A DNA stretch of 64,000 nucleotides, from positions 4,721,501 to 4,785,500 of the forward strand of contig LR746278.1 of assembly GCA_902729315.2 (NCBI GenBank). Direction: 5' to 3'. This DNA comes from Spirodela intermedia. Its lineage: Eukaryota; Streptophyta; Magnoliopsida; Alismatales; Araceae. The position numbers and the translations under genes were made by a program. The notes beneath the pieces were generated by a model. It saw only the letters and a list, made by a program, of their open reading frames with translations, had not been told where the DNA came from and searched no databases. Positions within the stretch are counted from its first letter, which is position 1. Every line of letters begins with the position of its first letter. Shown here in pieces: positions 26,531-37,848 of this stretch.

Positions 26531-28517
26531 ATATAGAGGGTCTTTATCGTGGAAACTTCCTCTCCACTTCGCAGTGCAGTTACTTGCAGCAGTAAGAAAT
26601 CCCAGTCAAGCAAGAGAAGAGTACAAGGGCGTCACCATTATCAGGCATCTCTTTCTATCTTATTTCCCCTGGATTGATTGATTATCTCAAAGAGAAATCT
26701 TTCTCACTCTCCCTCGCTATTCCAGTCTCCTTATCGCATGAAGTCAGGGAATCATGTTGCAATCCCTCTTTATCGTTTACCTGGACAGTGGAGGCATTTA
26801 AAGCTCCAAAGCCGCGTCAGCAAGCTCCCATCCCTCAATATCGGTGACCCCTTGCCGCTCAGTGTCGTCAGAAGAAGGGAACTGGCGGTCACCGCAGAAG
26901 CAAAGAGGAAGCTTCCTGTTCGTTTATAATTTTGGTCAACGGCCTGAGAAGTAGAAGATCTGACATCGTACCTATGGTTTTTACGTCTAAATTGTAGAAA
27001 TAAGTCGTTAGATTCTGAAAACCACGATACCGGGCTAGTTGTGGAGACTTTTTAACAGAGGTGTGAGTACGTTGGTCAATCAATCTTCGAACTGATTTCC
27101 ATTGACACTTAGATCTTTGTGGAAAACTTCTTTGGTTGGTATTCAGGATTGAATGGAAGATCCAACTTAAGAACCAGCGAGCCTATGACAAGTTAACCGG
27201 GGGCTAACGTTGACTCATTATTTTTTACCGAAGAGTATTCCTCAGTTGAAGGCCACTAAATGTAAACATCCGCGAGAAATACCCCTCTTTCTCGGTAACC
27301 CTTGAGATTTAGAAGTATAGTCCAAATGTATCGTGGGGGCCAGAGGATCCAACTGGAAATAAAAAAGGTTCCGAAAGTCGCAAACGCAAATATGCCCAAG
27401 AAAACCGCTCATCGAGGTGAAGTGTTTGACTTGTTCGACGAGGCCTCTTTGCAACTTATAAATGTGGCTTATTATATGTTTAAAAGAACGCAACTCTCTC
27501 CAGGTATCTTGTACAAGAAAGAGATAACGTCTGTGAGAAGCTAATGTAATCAAAAATTTATGTTCCTTGCGAGGAAGTCATAAGATAAATGTAAGGTTTA
27601 AGAATAAGGTATTAGACAGGTCGATGTGTAGTGTTATAATGATGCACTCAACACATTCCGTCCTCTCACGGTGCCAAACGATTTTGGCGATCCATTCCGA
27701 CAAAAGGGATGATCGCTCTGTCTGTGCAATGAGAAAACACCCGCGAGTCAGGGTTTTCACAGCAGCTGTATGCCCTACGGCGATTCTGACCTCACTCGGC
27801 GTGAAAAGAAAACTTTGATGACAGGATGATAGGGGGTTGAACCGTGTGGAATATTCAGTTTATCCTTAATCTATCTCATTTAATTAGTTCAATTGGCAAT
27901 CAAACGTCAAATCTCCCTTATATGCTTGTCTTCTTGCACCCGTCCCTCTCTCTCTCACACACACACACACAAACAAACAAAATTCTGGTGTCCACTTTCC
28001 TCGGTCAAGGGTCTGACTTTTGGAAACCGATTTGACGACGTGGTAGACGCCATCCTCGCCGCGACCATCGCTTCCCCTCTGAGCACGTAACCCTTCTCGT
28101 TGGAACGTTACATTAGTAGTCGTCTTTCGCTGGACTTTCATCGGGTTTTCATCTTATGAGCGTATGGAGATTCCTCTTTCGGTCTTTCAAGTTTGGTAAG
28201 TCAAGGTTTGCACAAAAATCCATGCATGCCATCTAGAGCTTTAAAAGGCTTTCAACTTCCAAATACCAGTCACCTTCTTCCTCTGGTTTGTGCTCGATCA
28301 TTCGCGGAAATATTGATCCAATCTCATTGGCAGGTCGGGATGCCTAGAGGTCAACAAGGTAGCATCAAGTATGACAACTGAGATGACGTCAATTCTCATA
28401 AATAGACGTGTGGATCGACGAGAAACCTCGCGAATATTCTAAGTGCTCAACCCGTTCTGGAAAGCAACCTTCCACGCGGTGCATTAAATTCAACCGACTA
28501 TCTTATTCTGCTGACCC

Positions 28518-28541
28518 GGCGGGGGGGGCGGGGGGGCGGAC
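28518..28541 (+). other. G-run block, possible G-quadruplex
   Basis: The plus strand has runs of eight and seven G separated by single C bases and flanked by shorter G runs. This could fold into a G-quadruplex; no gene is adjacent. Confidence 0.5.
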
Positions 28542-29925
28542 TTGAACTTGACAAAAAGATCACGCTCCAGTACTGACGTGAGTTCAGGATATGGGAGTGG
28601 ATGTGTCTGAGGGGACCAGTAGGGGGGCCAGAAAGGCTCTTTTAATTACCCTTGTAAATTCATGATTAGCCTTGAATCTGCTTCCACCTTTGTAGGTAGA
28701 TTTCTCACGGTGATACCATCCTACGAGCTACGTCACCTGTGACCTTGATACTCGTTCAAGAATAAGACTATGTAAACGGAGGAAAGATGGCATGCGAAGA
28801 CAAGCGCTGCCGTTTACCTTCCTGCACGGCAGAAGGCCAACACATAAGAGAGAGAGAGAGAGAGAGAGAGAGCCAAAAAAAAAAGGGCAAACTAGATTTA
28901 ACTTGGTTCGTAGAGTCCTCCTATGTTATGTCCAGGATCTTAGTCTTTTCAGGCATGAGAATATTTATATAACACCCTTCTGACGTGTTGCCCAGGGGCA
29001 AACTAGATTGATTCTACACCCTTCTGACGGAGCAGCACACAATATTTATATAACATATCATCGCACCCGCAACATAATAGGGGCAATGTCCCCTCCCTGT
29101 TGTCTGATAGGGTTAGAAAAAATACACAGAAAACAAAGGACACACACGTCTCTAAAATCAAATTGTCTTCATTGAAGAGTCCACCGTAGCCCATTAAGGC
29201 CCAATAAATCATTCTCCACAACTGTAACAAAATTTTAAAAAGTGATTGCACTAAGAAGTTTATACCGAAGATGATATAAAAGTCATCCGTCCACACTACC
29301 ATGAAGTGTAACGTATAATGTCACGTTCAAATCCGCAACAAGTCATCACTCTAGTGGGTGATCGCTGAAGGGTTAATGCTCCCACACACACACCTGATGA
29401 GAAGTGTAAACGGCGTAAAACAGTATACACATGACTTGAACACTACTTCTATCGGCTGTTAATCTTTTCTCCTACTCTTGGTCAAATCATGAAGCATCCC
29501 CTCTGCTCCCGTACCCCCTAAATTGGCGCCGGCCCCACACCCCCCCTGTCAGGTCCTCTCTCTCTCTCTCGCTCGCTGTTTCTCCCTCCCTTTCTCACGC
29601 AACCAGAAAAGAACAGCCTGATAGGGGCTGACTTCTTTCTTTTCTCCTTAACCGGGGCCGAAAGGCCGCAAGAGCTGTTTTCCAGAGTTTTTTAGGGTAA
29701 AATATTCTGGAATGTTGTTCCTCGTCGTGTGGTTCAGGAAATGGAAAGCTTGCGGACTTCTGTAAGTTTAAACCTGGATTCCTAGTGGTTTCCCGGTTAC
29801 TCAGGAAATCCAGGAGGTTATTAAATCTACATTCTTTCTCGAAATAGAGCGATGGGCTGATCTCTGGGCTATCGCTCTTCTTCTCTTGGAGATGCATTAG
29901 GGCGGGGAAGAGGAGTGGAGTGTCC

Positions 29926-32664
29926 ATGGCCGGCGCCGCCCCTTCCTCCTCACCGTGGCCCTGCTCGCGTTGCACGTTTCTCAACCCCCCGTCTCGGTTG
30001 TTCTCCTGTCTAGTCTGCCTCTCCCCTTCTTCCGCATCGGCCGCCGCTGTCTCGTCATCCTCTCCGCCGAGGTGGTCCTGCAGAGCTTGCACCTTTGACA
30101 ATCTGGCGGGACTCCACTCCTGCGAGGTGTGCGGGACCACGCCGGCCCTCACCTCCACCATCCTCGTTGATGACGGCGCCACCTTGGTGGAGGAACCCTC
30201 CTCTGGCCCTGATGCAAATCCTCCGGTGGGCCCCTCAGTCGGCTCCGTCTTCCAGCTCCGCCGCTGCGGTGATAAGCGTGATCTTGACGCCGAAACCTGC
30301 GTCTCCATGGACGACCACCGCTCGCGAGAGAAGCTCGCAAGGAATGAAGCCGGCTCCATTCCAGTCGGTGCGCCTTCATTTTTTGTCCGCATTCTATCTT
30401 CATTCCCTCTTTCTTCCGCGATACTAATAATGTATGTCTTTTCTATCTGATATTCATGAGAATGTGTTTTCCGTTTCTAACTCCCGCTTCAAGGTGCCAA
30501 AGAAGACTAGGGTTTGCGATTAGGGCCGGAGTCCGGATGTTCTTGCTCGCATTTTCTTTCCACCCACATTTCCTCGGTTCTTTACTCGGATACCTCTGTC
30601 GAAGGAGACCCATTCTCTGACATGAACATGATTTCTTCGTCGTAGTGTTTGAGGGTGCGACATGTAAAAGATCAGTAAGCCCATCCGACGAAGAACTTGT
30701 CTGAAACTCCCTTCGGAAACGAATCCTGTGACAAGGACGTTGGTGCGAATCCTCAGTCATCTCTTCTGTCTTTGAAATCTATCGAGCCTTTCAGAGAATA
30801 TTTGACGGCTATGGACAATGAATGAACCAACCCGCTGAACTCTTTCTGCATTCTGGGTTCCAATAGTTTTGGTGCATTATTTTCTATCTCATATAATTTT
30901 CTCGATCACTTGTGGTGTAATCTCGGCATGTGATACAGAGGATGCGGAGCTTGGGTCAAGGTCAGCACCCAATACTTTGAAAGTCTTGAGCTATAATGTC
31001 TGGTTTCGTGAAGACTTGGAACTGGAGGAGAGAATGAATGCTCTCGGGCGCCTCATTCAGCAGCATTCTCCAGACATAATCTGTCTCCAGGTCCCATTTT
31101 TCTTTTCTCCCCGTAATCATACCAAATAATTCTTTCGCCCCTGAACAGCTATCGTAGCCTTCGTTGTGCAGGAAGTCACCCCCAATATCTACAAGATTTT
31201 CCAAGCGTCCAGTTGGTGGAAGAGTTACGAATGCTCTGTTCCTCGGGAGATGGCCGCCATGAGAGTATATTTTTGTATGCAGGTTAAGCATCAAAATCCT
31301 CTTCTCCGCGTCCCCCTGTTTCTCTGCTTATTTCACCGATTATGTTGCGTTCTCATTCCGCATCTCGTGCCTGGAATATCGTCGACGTCTTTTTATCTTG
31401 GTTTTCCCTGCTCACTAGAGTTCTTCCTTCTGATCTGGCACGCGCTTAACATTCTGAACCATCGGAAAGCTGTCAATGCCTGGGCCATGGCCTGGTGCGG
31501 GCTAAGTTCTCATCAGCAGATTTCTACTAGTCCCCAGGTTTTCGATTTTTCTAAAATCCAGGGCAATTTAATGCGCCGACCTGTTCTTGTCGACGATATT
31601 AGATGGAAGCAAATGAGGTGAGTTGAGTCGGCTGGTCAACCTTGTTGTCGGTCAGTTCTCATCACACCCTTTTTCTCCCAAGAAATTCTGGTAAAATATC
31701 AAAACGTAGAAAAATCTAAGGCACGCTTTGGATAGCCCGTGTAGATGTGCTTTAAATAGAGTTCTAATGAAGAGGCGTTGATAGGAAAATCTAGCAAAGA
31801 AAGGAATCGTGGACTAGATTTCGTTCCAAGTGTGGCAAATTTTGCTATTCCAAGTGAGGTTTGTAGTCTACTATTTATTTGTCATTCCTGGGTCACCAAG
31901 CTTATTAGGTTCAACTGGAACTCATGCAAAGGTCAGTTTTTGTAAGGAAAGAAAGAAGAGAGAAAAAGGGTGTTTTTATAGCTCGAAAATTCTGCCCATT
32001 TCGATTGGAATGTTAAATCTCCTTCACCATTCTTCTCTCGGGTGTTCTCTCATCGCTCTAGTTTTGCTCTCAGATGAGTAAGCTGCCGGTGAAAGCATTC
32101 AAATGCCAGCCATTCGGCAACTCCATAATGGGGCGAGAGCTCTGCATCGCCGATATCGACATTGGAGCCGGCAAGATCCTCGTCGTAGCCACAAGCCATC
32201 TCGAGAGCCCCTGCCCGGGGCCTCCCAAGTGGGATCAAATGTACAGCAAGGAGAGGGTGGCTCAGGCAAAAGACTCCGTTCAGATGCTCGGCAGAGCACG
32301 AAATGCCATCTTTTGCGGCGATATGAACTGGGACGAGAAGCTCGACGGTGCCTTCCCGGCCCCGGCGGCGGCGGGCTGGACCGATGCCTGGGCGGAGCTG
32401 AGGCCAGAGGAGAATGGCTGGACTTATGACACCAAGTCTAATCCGATGCTATCGGGGAATCGGGCGCTCCAGAAAAGGGTGGATCGCTTCATCTGCAACT
32501 TGCCCGACTTCAAGATCGTCGGCATCGACATGATCGGGCTGGAGCCGATACCCGGTCTTTCTTACTTGAAGGAGAAGAAGGTCAGGAAGGAGATGAAGAC
32601 TATTGTGCTCCCGGTCTTGCCGAGTGATCACTACGGGCTGTTGCTGACGGTCCAGAGTATGTGA
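29926..32664 (+). CDS. TDP2: Tyrosyl-DNA phosphodiesterase 2 with two RanBP2 zinc fingers
   Basis: The enzyme removes 5'-phosphotyrosyl adducts left by abortive topoisomerase II, using Mg2+; it acts in the nucleus. Four exons join in phase: 29926-30367, 30939-31090, 31172-31282 and 32074-32664, giving 431 aa. Two W-x-C-x2-C...N...C-x2-C RanBP2-type fingers sit at residues 11-31 and 50-69. The endonuclease/exonuclease/phosphatase fold follows: SYNVW with Asn167, LQEV with Glu199 (the motif is split by the second intron), SHLES with His277, GDMNWD with Asp318 and Asn320, and SDHYGLL with His421 near the C-terminus. These match the catalytic set of the family. ATG at 29926 has a good context (ccATGGCC). 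The next likely poly(A) signal is AATAAA near 33078. The variable linker (70-147) looks disordered. Confidence 0.92.
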
Positions 32665-33009
32665 TCAAGAGCTGAAGAACTCCAAAGTGCTCCTCGCCAT
32701 CTTTTGCGCAGACCCTTTTGATCTCGTCCTGGGGATGAAGATGACGTTGGCGATCACTTTTGTTGAACGGACCAGGCCAGACTGGGGTGGACACAGTTTG
32801 GGCAAGCCTGTTCAATTGACACGATAACTGGCACGGATGGATGACTGCAGATGGAAACTCTGGGCAGAGAATTTCTTCCTGGCTTTTCTCACTGTGTGGT
32901 GGTGTGGGACGATGGGACGATGACTTTCCGAGCTCTTCGGAGTAGACACTTGCCCGTACATACCAGGTTATTTAATATCGACCTGAATCTTGGCAGATAT
33001 CAGTAGATA

Positions 33010-33014
<5 letters not shown>

Positions 33015-33047
<33 letters not shown>
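33015..33047. repeat. (GA)n microsatellite
   Basis: About sixteen GA units lie downstream of the TDP2 stop codon, possibly within its 3' UTR. Confidence 0.9.
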
Positions 33048-33051
<4 letters not shown>

Positions 33052-34663
33052 GACGCAAGTTATAAATTCGTATATTAAATAAAAGAAGGTCAGGTCAGGG
33101 GAGTCCGGCCTCACGCGCGGCTGAGATCTTTCTCCTGAGTCTGGGACCATACAGGCTAAACACTTCGCGCGCTTTCTCCAGAAGATATCGCGCCATACGG
33201 ATGAGTACGATGTCCGATTCCACTCGTCCGACCGACTCCACAAACTCTGTTTGCAAACTTGCACAAGCGAAAACTGAAGTTGCATTTGAGTGTCCTCCTG
33301 ACCTCTTGTTCTTGAATCTCTCACAATCAATTTTGTGGTATAATTGAAGCGAAGTAGCAAAAGTCAATATTGCTGAAATTTCTGATGGAATTTATTTCAT
33401 TGTAGATCAATTAAATATTATTTATTTTACAATTTAGTACTACATTTATTTGCTTAAAAGATTAACTTGATTTAATTAATTCTGAGCACCAAATTATAGA
33501 CAACATTGTGCACAGCGATGGGTAGAACAATATTCATCCCCCTCCCCCAATTTACAGGGTTGACCAATCAAGGACACGCCACTTTGGTGGCCAATTAGAT
33601 TGTGCCCAAATTCAACGCACCACCATATCACCATCCAAGGCAGAAGCCATGGGAACAAGTGACAATTATCCATACAGTTGAGGGGCCCACCAAAGTCATT
33701 AGGAGGTCTGATAAGGTCCCAGCCTTACAAGAGCCTCAAAAGGAAGGGGAAAAGAGTCTGATGTGCAAAATAGAGAGAAGAAGGGGGAAGGGAAAGACAG
33801 AGACTAGTCTGCACTGATCCGGAGGAGAGAGGATGCCGCGGTTGCGCACCTGAGAGAGAAGAGGAGAAGTTAACCCATGGTTCTATCATGCCCACTTCTT
33901 GTGCCTCCCCCTCCGGCCTTTATGTGAGGGTTGGCCATAGTGGGCTGGGCCACTAGATCTTCTTGAGCCTTAGACAGTAAGTGCGTGGTCACTCTTTCAT
34001 CTGTTCAATTAAAACTCTAAAACCTACACTATTTTGCCAAAGCTTATATTTCTCCTAATCTTAGCCACAATTATCCATACAACTTGGAGACTACTCTAAG
34101 TGTTGGATTCAGATGCTATAACTGAAGAATGTCCCGTCGTTGTGACTATCCAAGCATATAAAAAATAAAATTCAACTTTAGTCCCATGTAAGATAAAAAT
34201 TTGTACCAACCCCTCTAATATTATGAATAATAGACTAATGAGTGTACCTTTCACTTTGGTCATGTAGAACATGACGAATAATTGAGCTCGTAATCTCAAA
34301 CATAATGTCCACATGGGCAAAAGTCTTCTAAACGTTGTGGCTGTCTTTGTGTCGTCATGCGCCTCTCTCATGTACTAATGTCAACAACTGTCGACAGTTT
34401 ATGTTCTACGCGATCAGTGGTACGGAGAGATAGATCCATATTAGGTAACTAAATCATTTACTAATATCGATGTGATACTTCGTTAAGAAAAGCTTATTAT
34501 ACTTAATTAGAGTGCCGTTTCCGGTGATAGAGTAGGATGACGATGTGCGTGACGACAGCCCGGTACGGCGACGACTCAAGGAATTTTCGCTGCCCACGCG
34601 ACAGCGTTGACCTTCTGTGAGCCATGGGAGATATTGCGTCCAGGTTCAATGAACTTACGCAGT

Positions 34664-34670
34664 TATAAAT
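34664..34670 (+). promoter_or_regulatory. Possible TATA box of the APR gene
   Basis: TATAAAT lies about 150 bases before the APR start codon in a locally GC-richer region, a plausible distance for a TATA box plus a 110-120-base leader. Confidence 0.4.
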
Positions 34671-34816
34671 TGGCCTCACAGCCAGTTTTCCGCTCCCCAG
34701 AACTTCTTGGGCCAGTGGAGTAGCTAGTAAAGCAGTGTGAGAGAAGAAGCGTTGGGGTGGGTAGACGAGGCGAAGAGGAGAGGACTCGGGGCGTGGAAGC
34801 AGTGTGTTCTTCCGCC

Positions 34817-37013
34817 ATGGCGACGGTGGCTGCTTCCATTTCGGGTTGCCTCTCTTCATCCCAATCCTTCGTCCTGCACGAGCTTAGAGGTATGGCACTC
34901 AACATCCTCCACTCATTTATGATACTTTTATGTGGGTCTAAGTATTAGGTTTCCGGATAACTTTTCTGGGATTTTTAACCTATATCGCCTCTTCTTCTGC
35001 TCGCAATAGCAGGGGCTCAGATCGGATCCGGGAGGCCGGCAGAGGTTTCCGCGGTGATCACCGGCCGGAGAAGGCCACTGGTTCGATTGATGGAAGGGGT
35101 GGGGCCGAGGAGAGGGAGAGGCTCGGTGGCCCCGCGGGCGGCCCTTTCTTCGTCAGTTGCTGGAGAGGCGGCGGGATTTGCGGAGAAAGCAGCGACAAAG
35201 CTGGAAGAGGTGGATTTCGAAAAGCTCGCCGAGGAACTGGAGGCGGCCTCTCCGCTGGTGATCATCGACAAGGCGCTGGATTTGTTTGGAAACGACATCG
35301 CCATCGCATTCAGGTAACCAAGATTAGAGGACTGACGCGCGAAGGAGCGGTATATATTTCGACATTAAAGATACTAATCGAATTGATTTAACCGATAAAT
35401 CTTTTGGGCAAGCATGAGATGAACGAATTTTACTATAGATGAGCGAGTTTTATATTTAATAAAAGTAGCGAAGAGAGAAAAGAACTGGCGTGAAGTGTGA
35501 GCTTCCGTTTGGTTAATCGGGAGTTCTTCTCGGTTTTCAGCGGCGCAGAGGATGTGGCGCTGATCGAGTATGCCTGGTTAACGGGGCGGCCCTTCCGCGT
35601 GTTCAGTCTCGACACAGGCCGGTTGAACCCGGAGACGTACCAGTTCTTCGACGCCGTGGAGAAGCACTACAACATCCGCATAGAGTACGTGTTCCCTGAA
35701 GCGGTGGAAGTCCAGGGCCTCGTGAGGAACAAGGGCCTGTTCTCCTTCTACGAGGACGGCCACGAAGAATGCTGCCGAGTGAGGAAGGTGAGGCCTCTGA
35801 GGAAGGCTCTCAAGGGCCTCCGGGCCTGGATCACGGGCCAGAGGAAGGATCAGTCTCCAGGCACCAGAGCCAGCATACCCGTAGTTCAGGTGATGTCGAA
35901 ACCTCCTCGGACTTGCTCAAATTCTGTCGGAACTACTGCGGATGATAGAAGACATAAGTTCTCTTCTGGGCATGCAGGTCGATCCCTCCTTCGAAGGGGT
36001 AGACGGTGGGGCTGGGAGTTTGATCAAGTGGAATCCAGTGGCTAACGTTCAAGGCGGAGATATTTGGAATCTACTACGCATCATGAATGTTCCAGTCAAC
36101 TCTCTCCACTCGCAGGTAATTTTCAAGCAGAGTTTCGTCAGGTTTTTAGTAGCACGGATGCATTGAAATTCATAGGAAATCGGTTTTAAATCAAATTGAC
36201 CTCGATTTATTGAAAGTAATACTTGCTATTACAATCCGACATTGCTAGAGACGATGTGATCGGTCTGATTAAACTATATGCCCATACTTCAGATCACTCT
36301 CGTTGCTTCTTACACTAAAAACATTCGTACTGTATAGCTTCCTGGTGACCGATATGCTATTGTTTTTGCGGTTTTGCGGGGGTACTCCAGGGGTACGTGT
36401 CGATTGGCTGTGAACCCTGCACCAGGCCCGTACTTCCCTGGCAGCACGAGAGGGAAGGGAGATGGTGGTGGGAGGATGCCAAGTCGAAGGAGTGTGGTCT
36501 CCACAAGGGCAACATAAGCGAGGATGAGGCGACGCCAAAGACAGGTAACGGGGCCGGTCCGGCCGCCGCAGATCTCTTCGATGCGCCGGGCATTGTGAAC
36601 CTTAGCAGGCCCGGGATAGAGAACTTGCTCAAGATTGGGGGAAGGAAGGAGCCATGGATTGTTGTGCTGTACGCGCCCTGGTGCAGCTTCTGCCAAGTAA
36701 GAGCCTTCCATCCTTGTCATCTGAGCTTCCGATTTTTCTGCAGAGATTCTTAATCGATATCTTCTTCCTTGTTGCGGATCAGGAAATGGAGGGTTCTTAC
36801 GTAGAGCTGGCGCAGAAGCTGGCTGGTTCAGGCATCAAGGTGGCCAAATTCAGGGCAGACGGTGACCGGAAGCAGTTCGCGGATCGGGAATTGCAGCTGG
36901 GTAGCTTCCCCACGATCCTCTTTTTCCCCAAGCACACGGCGAGGCCCGTCAAGTACCCCACCGAGAAGAGAGGCTTGGATTCGCTGTTAGCTTTCGTGAA
37001 TGCCCTCAGTTGA
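34817..37013 (+). CDS. APR: 5'-adenylylsulfate reductase, chloroplastic (APS reductase)
   Basis: The enzyme reduces adenylylsulfate to sulfite with glutathione in plastids, the controlling step of sulfate assimilation. Six exons join in phase: 34817-34889, 35013-35313, 35541-35889, 35978-36115, 36391-36696 and 36783-37013, giving 465 aa, typical length. A Ser/Ala-rich transit-peptide-like start precedes the reductase domain ([38 protein letters not shown]). Iron-sulfur ligands are Cys202/203 and Cys294/297 (GCEPC), and the catalytic Cys is 322 (ECGLHKGN). A thioredoxin-like domain acting as glutaredoxin follows, with Cys385-Ser-Phe-Cys388. The family usually has CPFC there, so the proline is replaced by serine; residue 304 is Trp (VLPWQHE) where Gly is usual. 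ATG at 34817 has a strong context (gccATGGCG). No frame damage is seen. Confidence 0.94.
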
Positions 37014-37374
37014 TGGGAGAGAACTGCGGTCTCGATCCGCCCCATGGTCGACTTAAGGATGTGTCTCATCCTGCTGCTCCAACTCTTTTTCCCCTATTTA
37101 CCCATCATCTTCCAGAGTTCCCATTTCTCCCCCTCAATCTAGCTCTGCTCTTCCAATGGGTAGGTCGACGAGAAGGAGAGATTCTTTTGTAGCCGGTTTT
37201 CGTTTGTTTCTCTCTTTCTTATGCTTCCTTCGCCTACCTTGTCATCTGTAGATCTGTAGAAGTGCACCATCTTGGGATCCTGAAGGAACAGCTGTGTATA
37301 GAATGTATATGCTCGTAATATTCATCTACTGCTTACGCACACGTAGTTCTCGGTTGTGCTGAGTGGAGAACTTC

Positions 37375-37380
37375 AATAAA
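37375..37380 (+). terminator. Likely poly(A) signal of APR
   Basis: AATAAA lies 362 bases after the APR stop codon, within GT-rich sequence. It is a plausible plant near-upstream polyadenylation element. Confidence 0.45.
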
Positions 37381-37602
37381 AGCCCGGTTTTCTATATTTT
37401 CCTACCTAATGTTGGATCTATAACTCCGGAACACAATGTTGTCTCCAAGGTACAACAAAGCTTTCCAAAAGTGAGTTGAAAATGTTCCACTATGCATATG
37501 AACGGGTGCTCGAAGACAATGTCGGAAGGAGTGTGCTTTTGAGAAAAGACTATTGGGGAAGATGGTTCAACCTAGCTCAGAGAAACATAAAATCATATAT
37601 GC

Positions 37603-37848
37603 GTGATTGAAATATATAAGAAAAATGGGGAAAGTAAGATCCGAATGCGAGAACCAATTTATGGTAGCAGCGCCACAAGGGAATCATATGAAAATACAAA
37701 TTATGATAACTCTCGACTAGAATGCTGCGATTGTCAAGGGTTCGATCATCATGCCTCCGAGCGGAAGAACCAGAAAAACAGCAGTTATGCGAAGAGGAAA
37801 GATGGGAATGACGAAGTTTATTCTTGGTATATAAAAGGGATGAAATAA
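37603..37848 (+). pseudogene. Retrotransposon gag fragment with a damaged zinc knuckle
   Basis: The 81-codon open stretch has a CCHC-like motif at residues 41-54 (ECCDCQGFDHHASERK) in which the last cysteine is replaced by arginine, followed by a Lys-rich segment and an acidic tail. This layout is typical of the end of plant copia-type gag proteins. There is no neighbouring protease, integrase or RT, so it is a relic. Confidence 0.45.

Larger units (their letters stand above)
26408..29925. other. Divergent intergenic region between GLR and TDP2
   Basis: GLR is transcribed leftwards and TDP2 rightwards from here. It contains simple repeats: CT/CA at 27947-27972, GA at 28849-28873, and a G-run block at 28518-28541. 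Short open frames show no recognisable homology. Confidence 0.6.
32665..34816. other. Intergenic between TDP2 and APR
   Basis: It holds the TDP2 3' UTR, a GA repeat at 33015-33047, AT-rich DNA and the APR promoter. A 285-base segment at about 34103-34387 starts TGTTG and ends CAACA like a short LTR, but it has no target duplication that I can see. A 90-codon minus-strand frame at 33095-33367 has no recognised relative. Confidence 0.5.

Noticed and set aside
29595-30392. 265-codon minus-strand frame opposite TDP2 exon 1
   Set aside because: The plus strand encodes two perfect zinc fingers; the minus frame is a low-complexity composition artefact.
33095-33367. 90-codon minus-strand frame downstream of TDP2
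   Set aside because: The amino acid composition is protein-like, but no family, splice context or second exon was found; it overlaps another open frame and a likely 3' UTR.
34103-34387. Short solo LTR with TGTTG...CAACA ends
   Set aside because: No target duplication and no second copy in the window; kept only as a remark in the intergenic entry.
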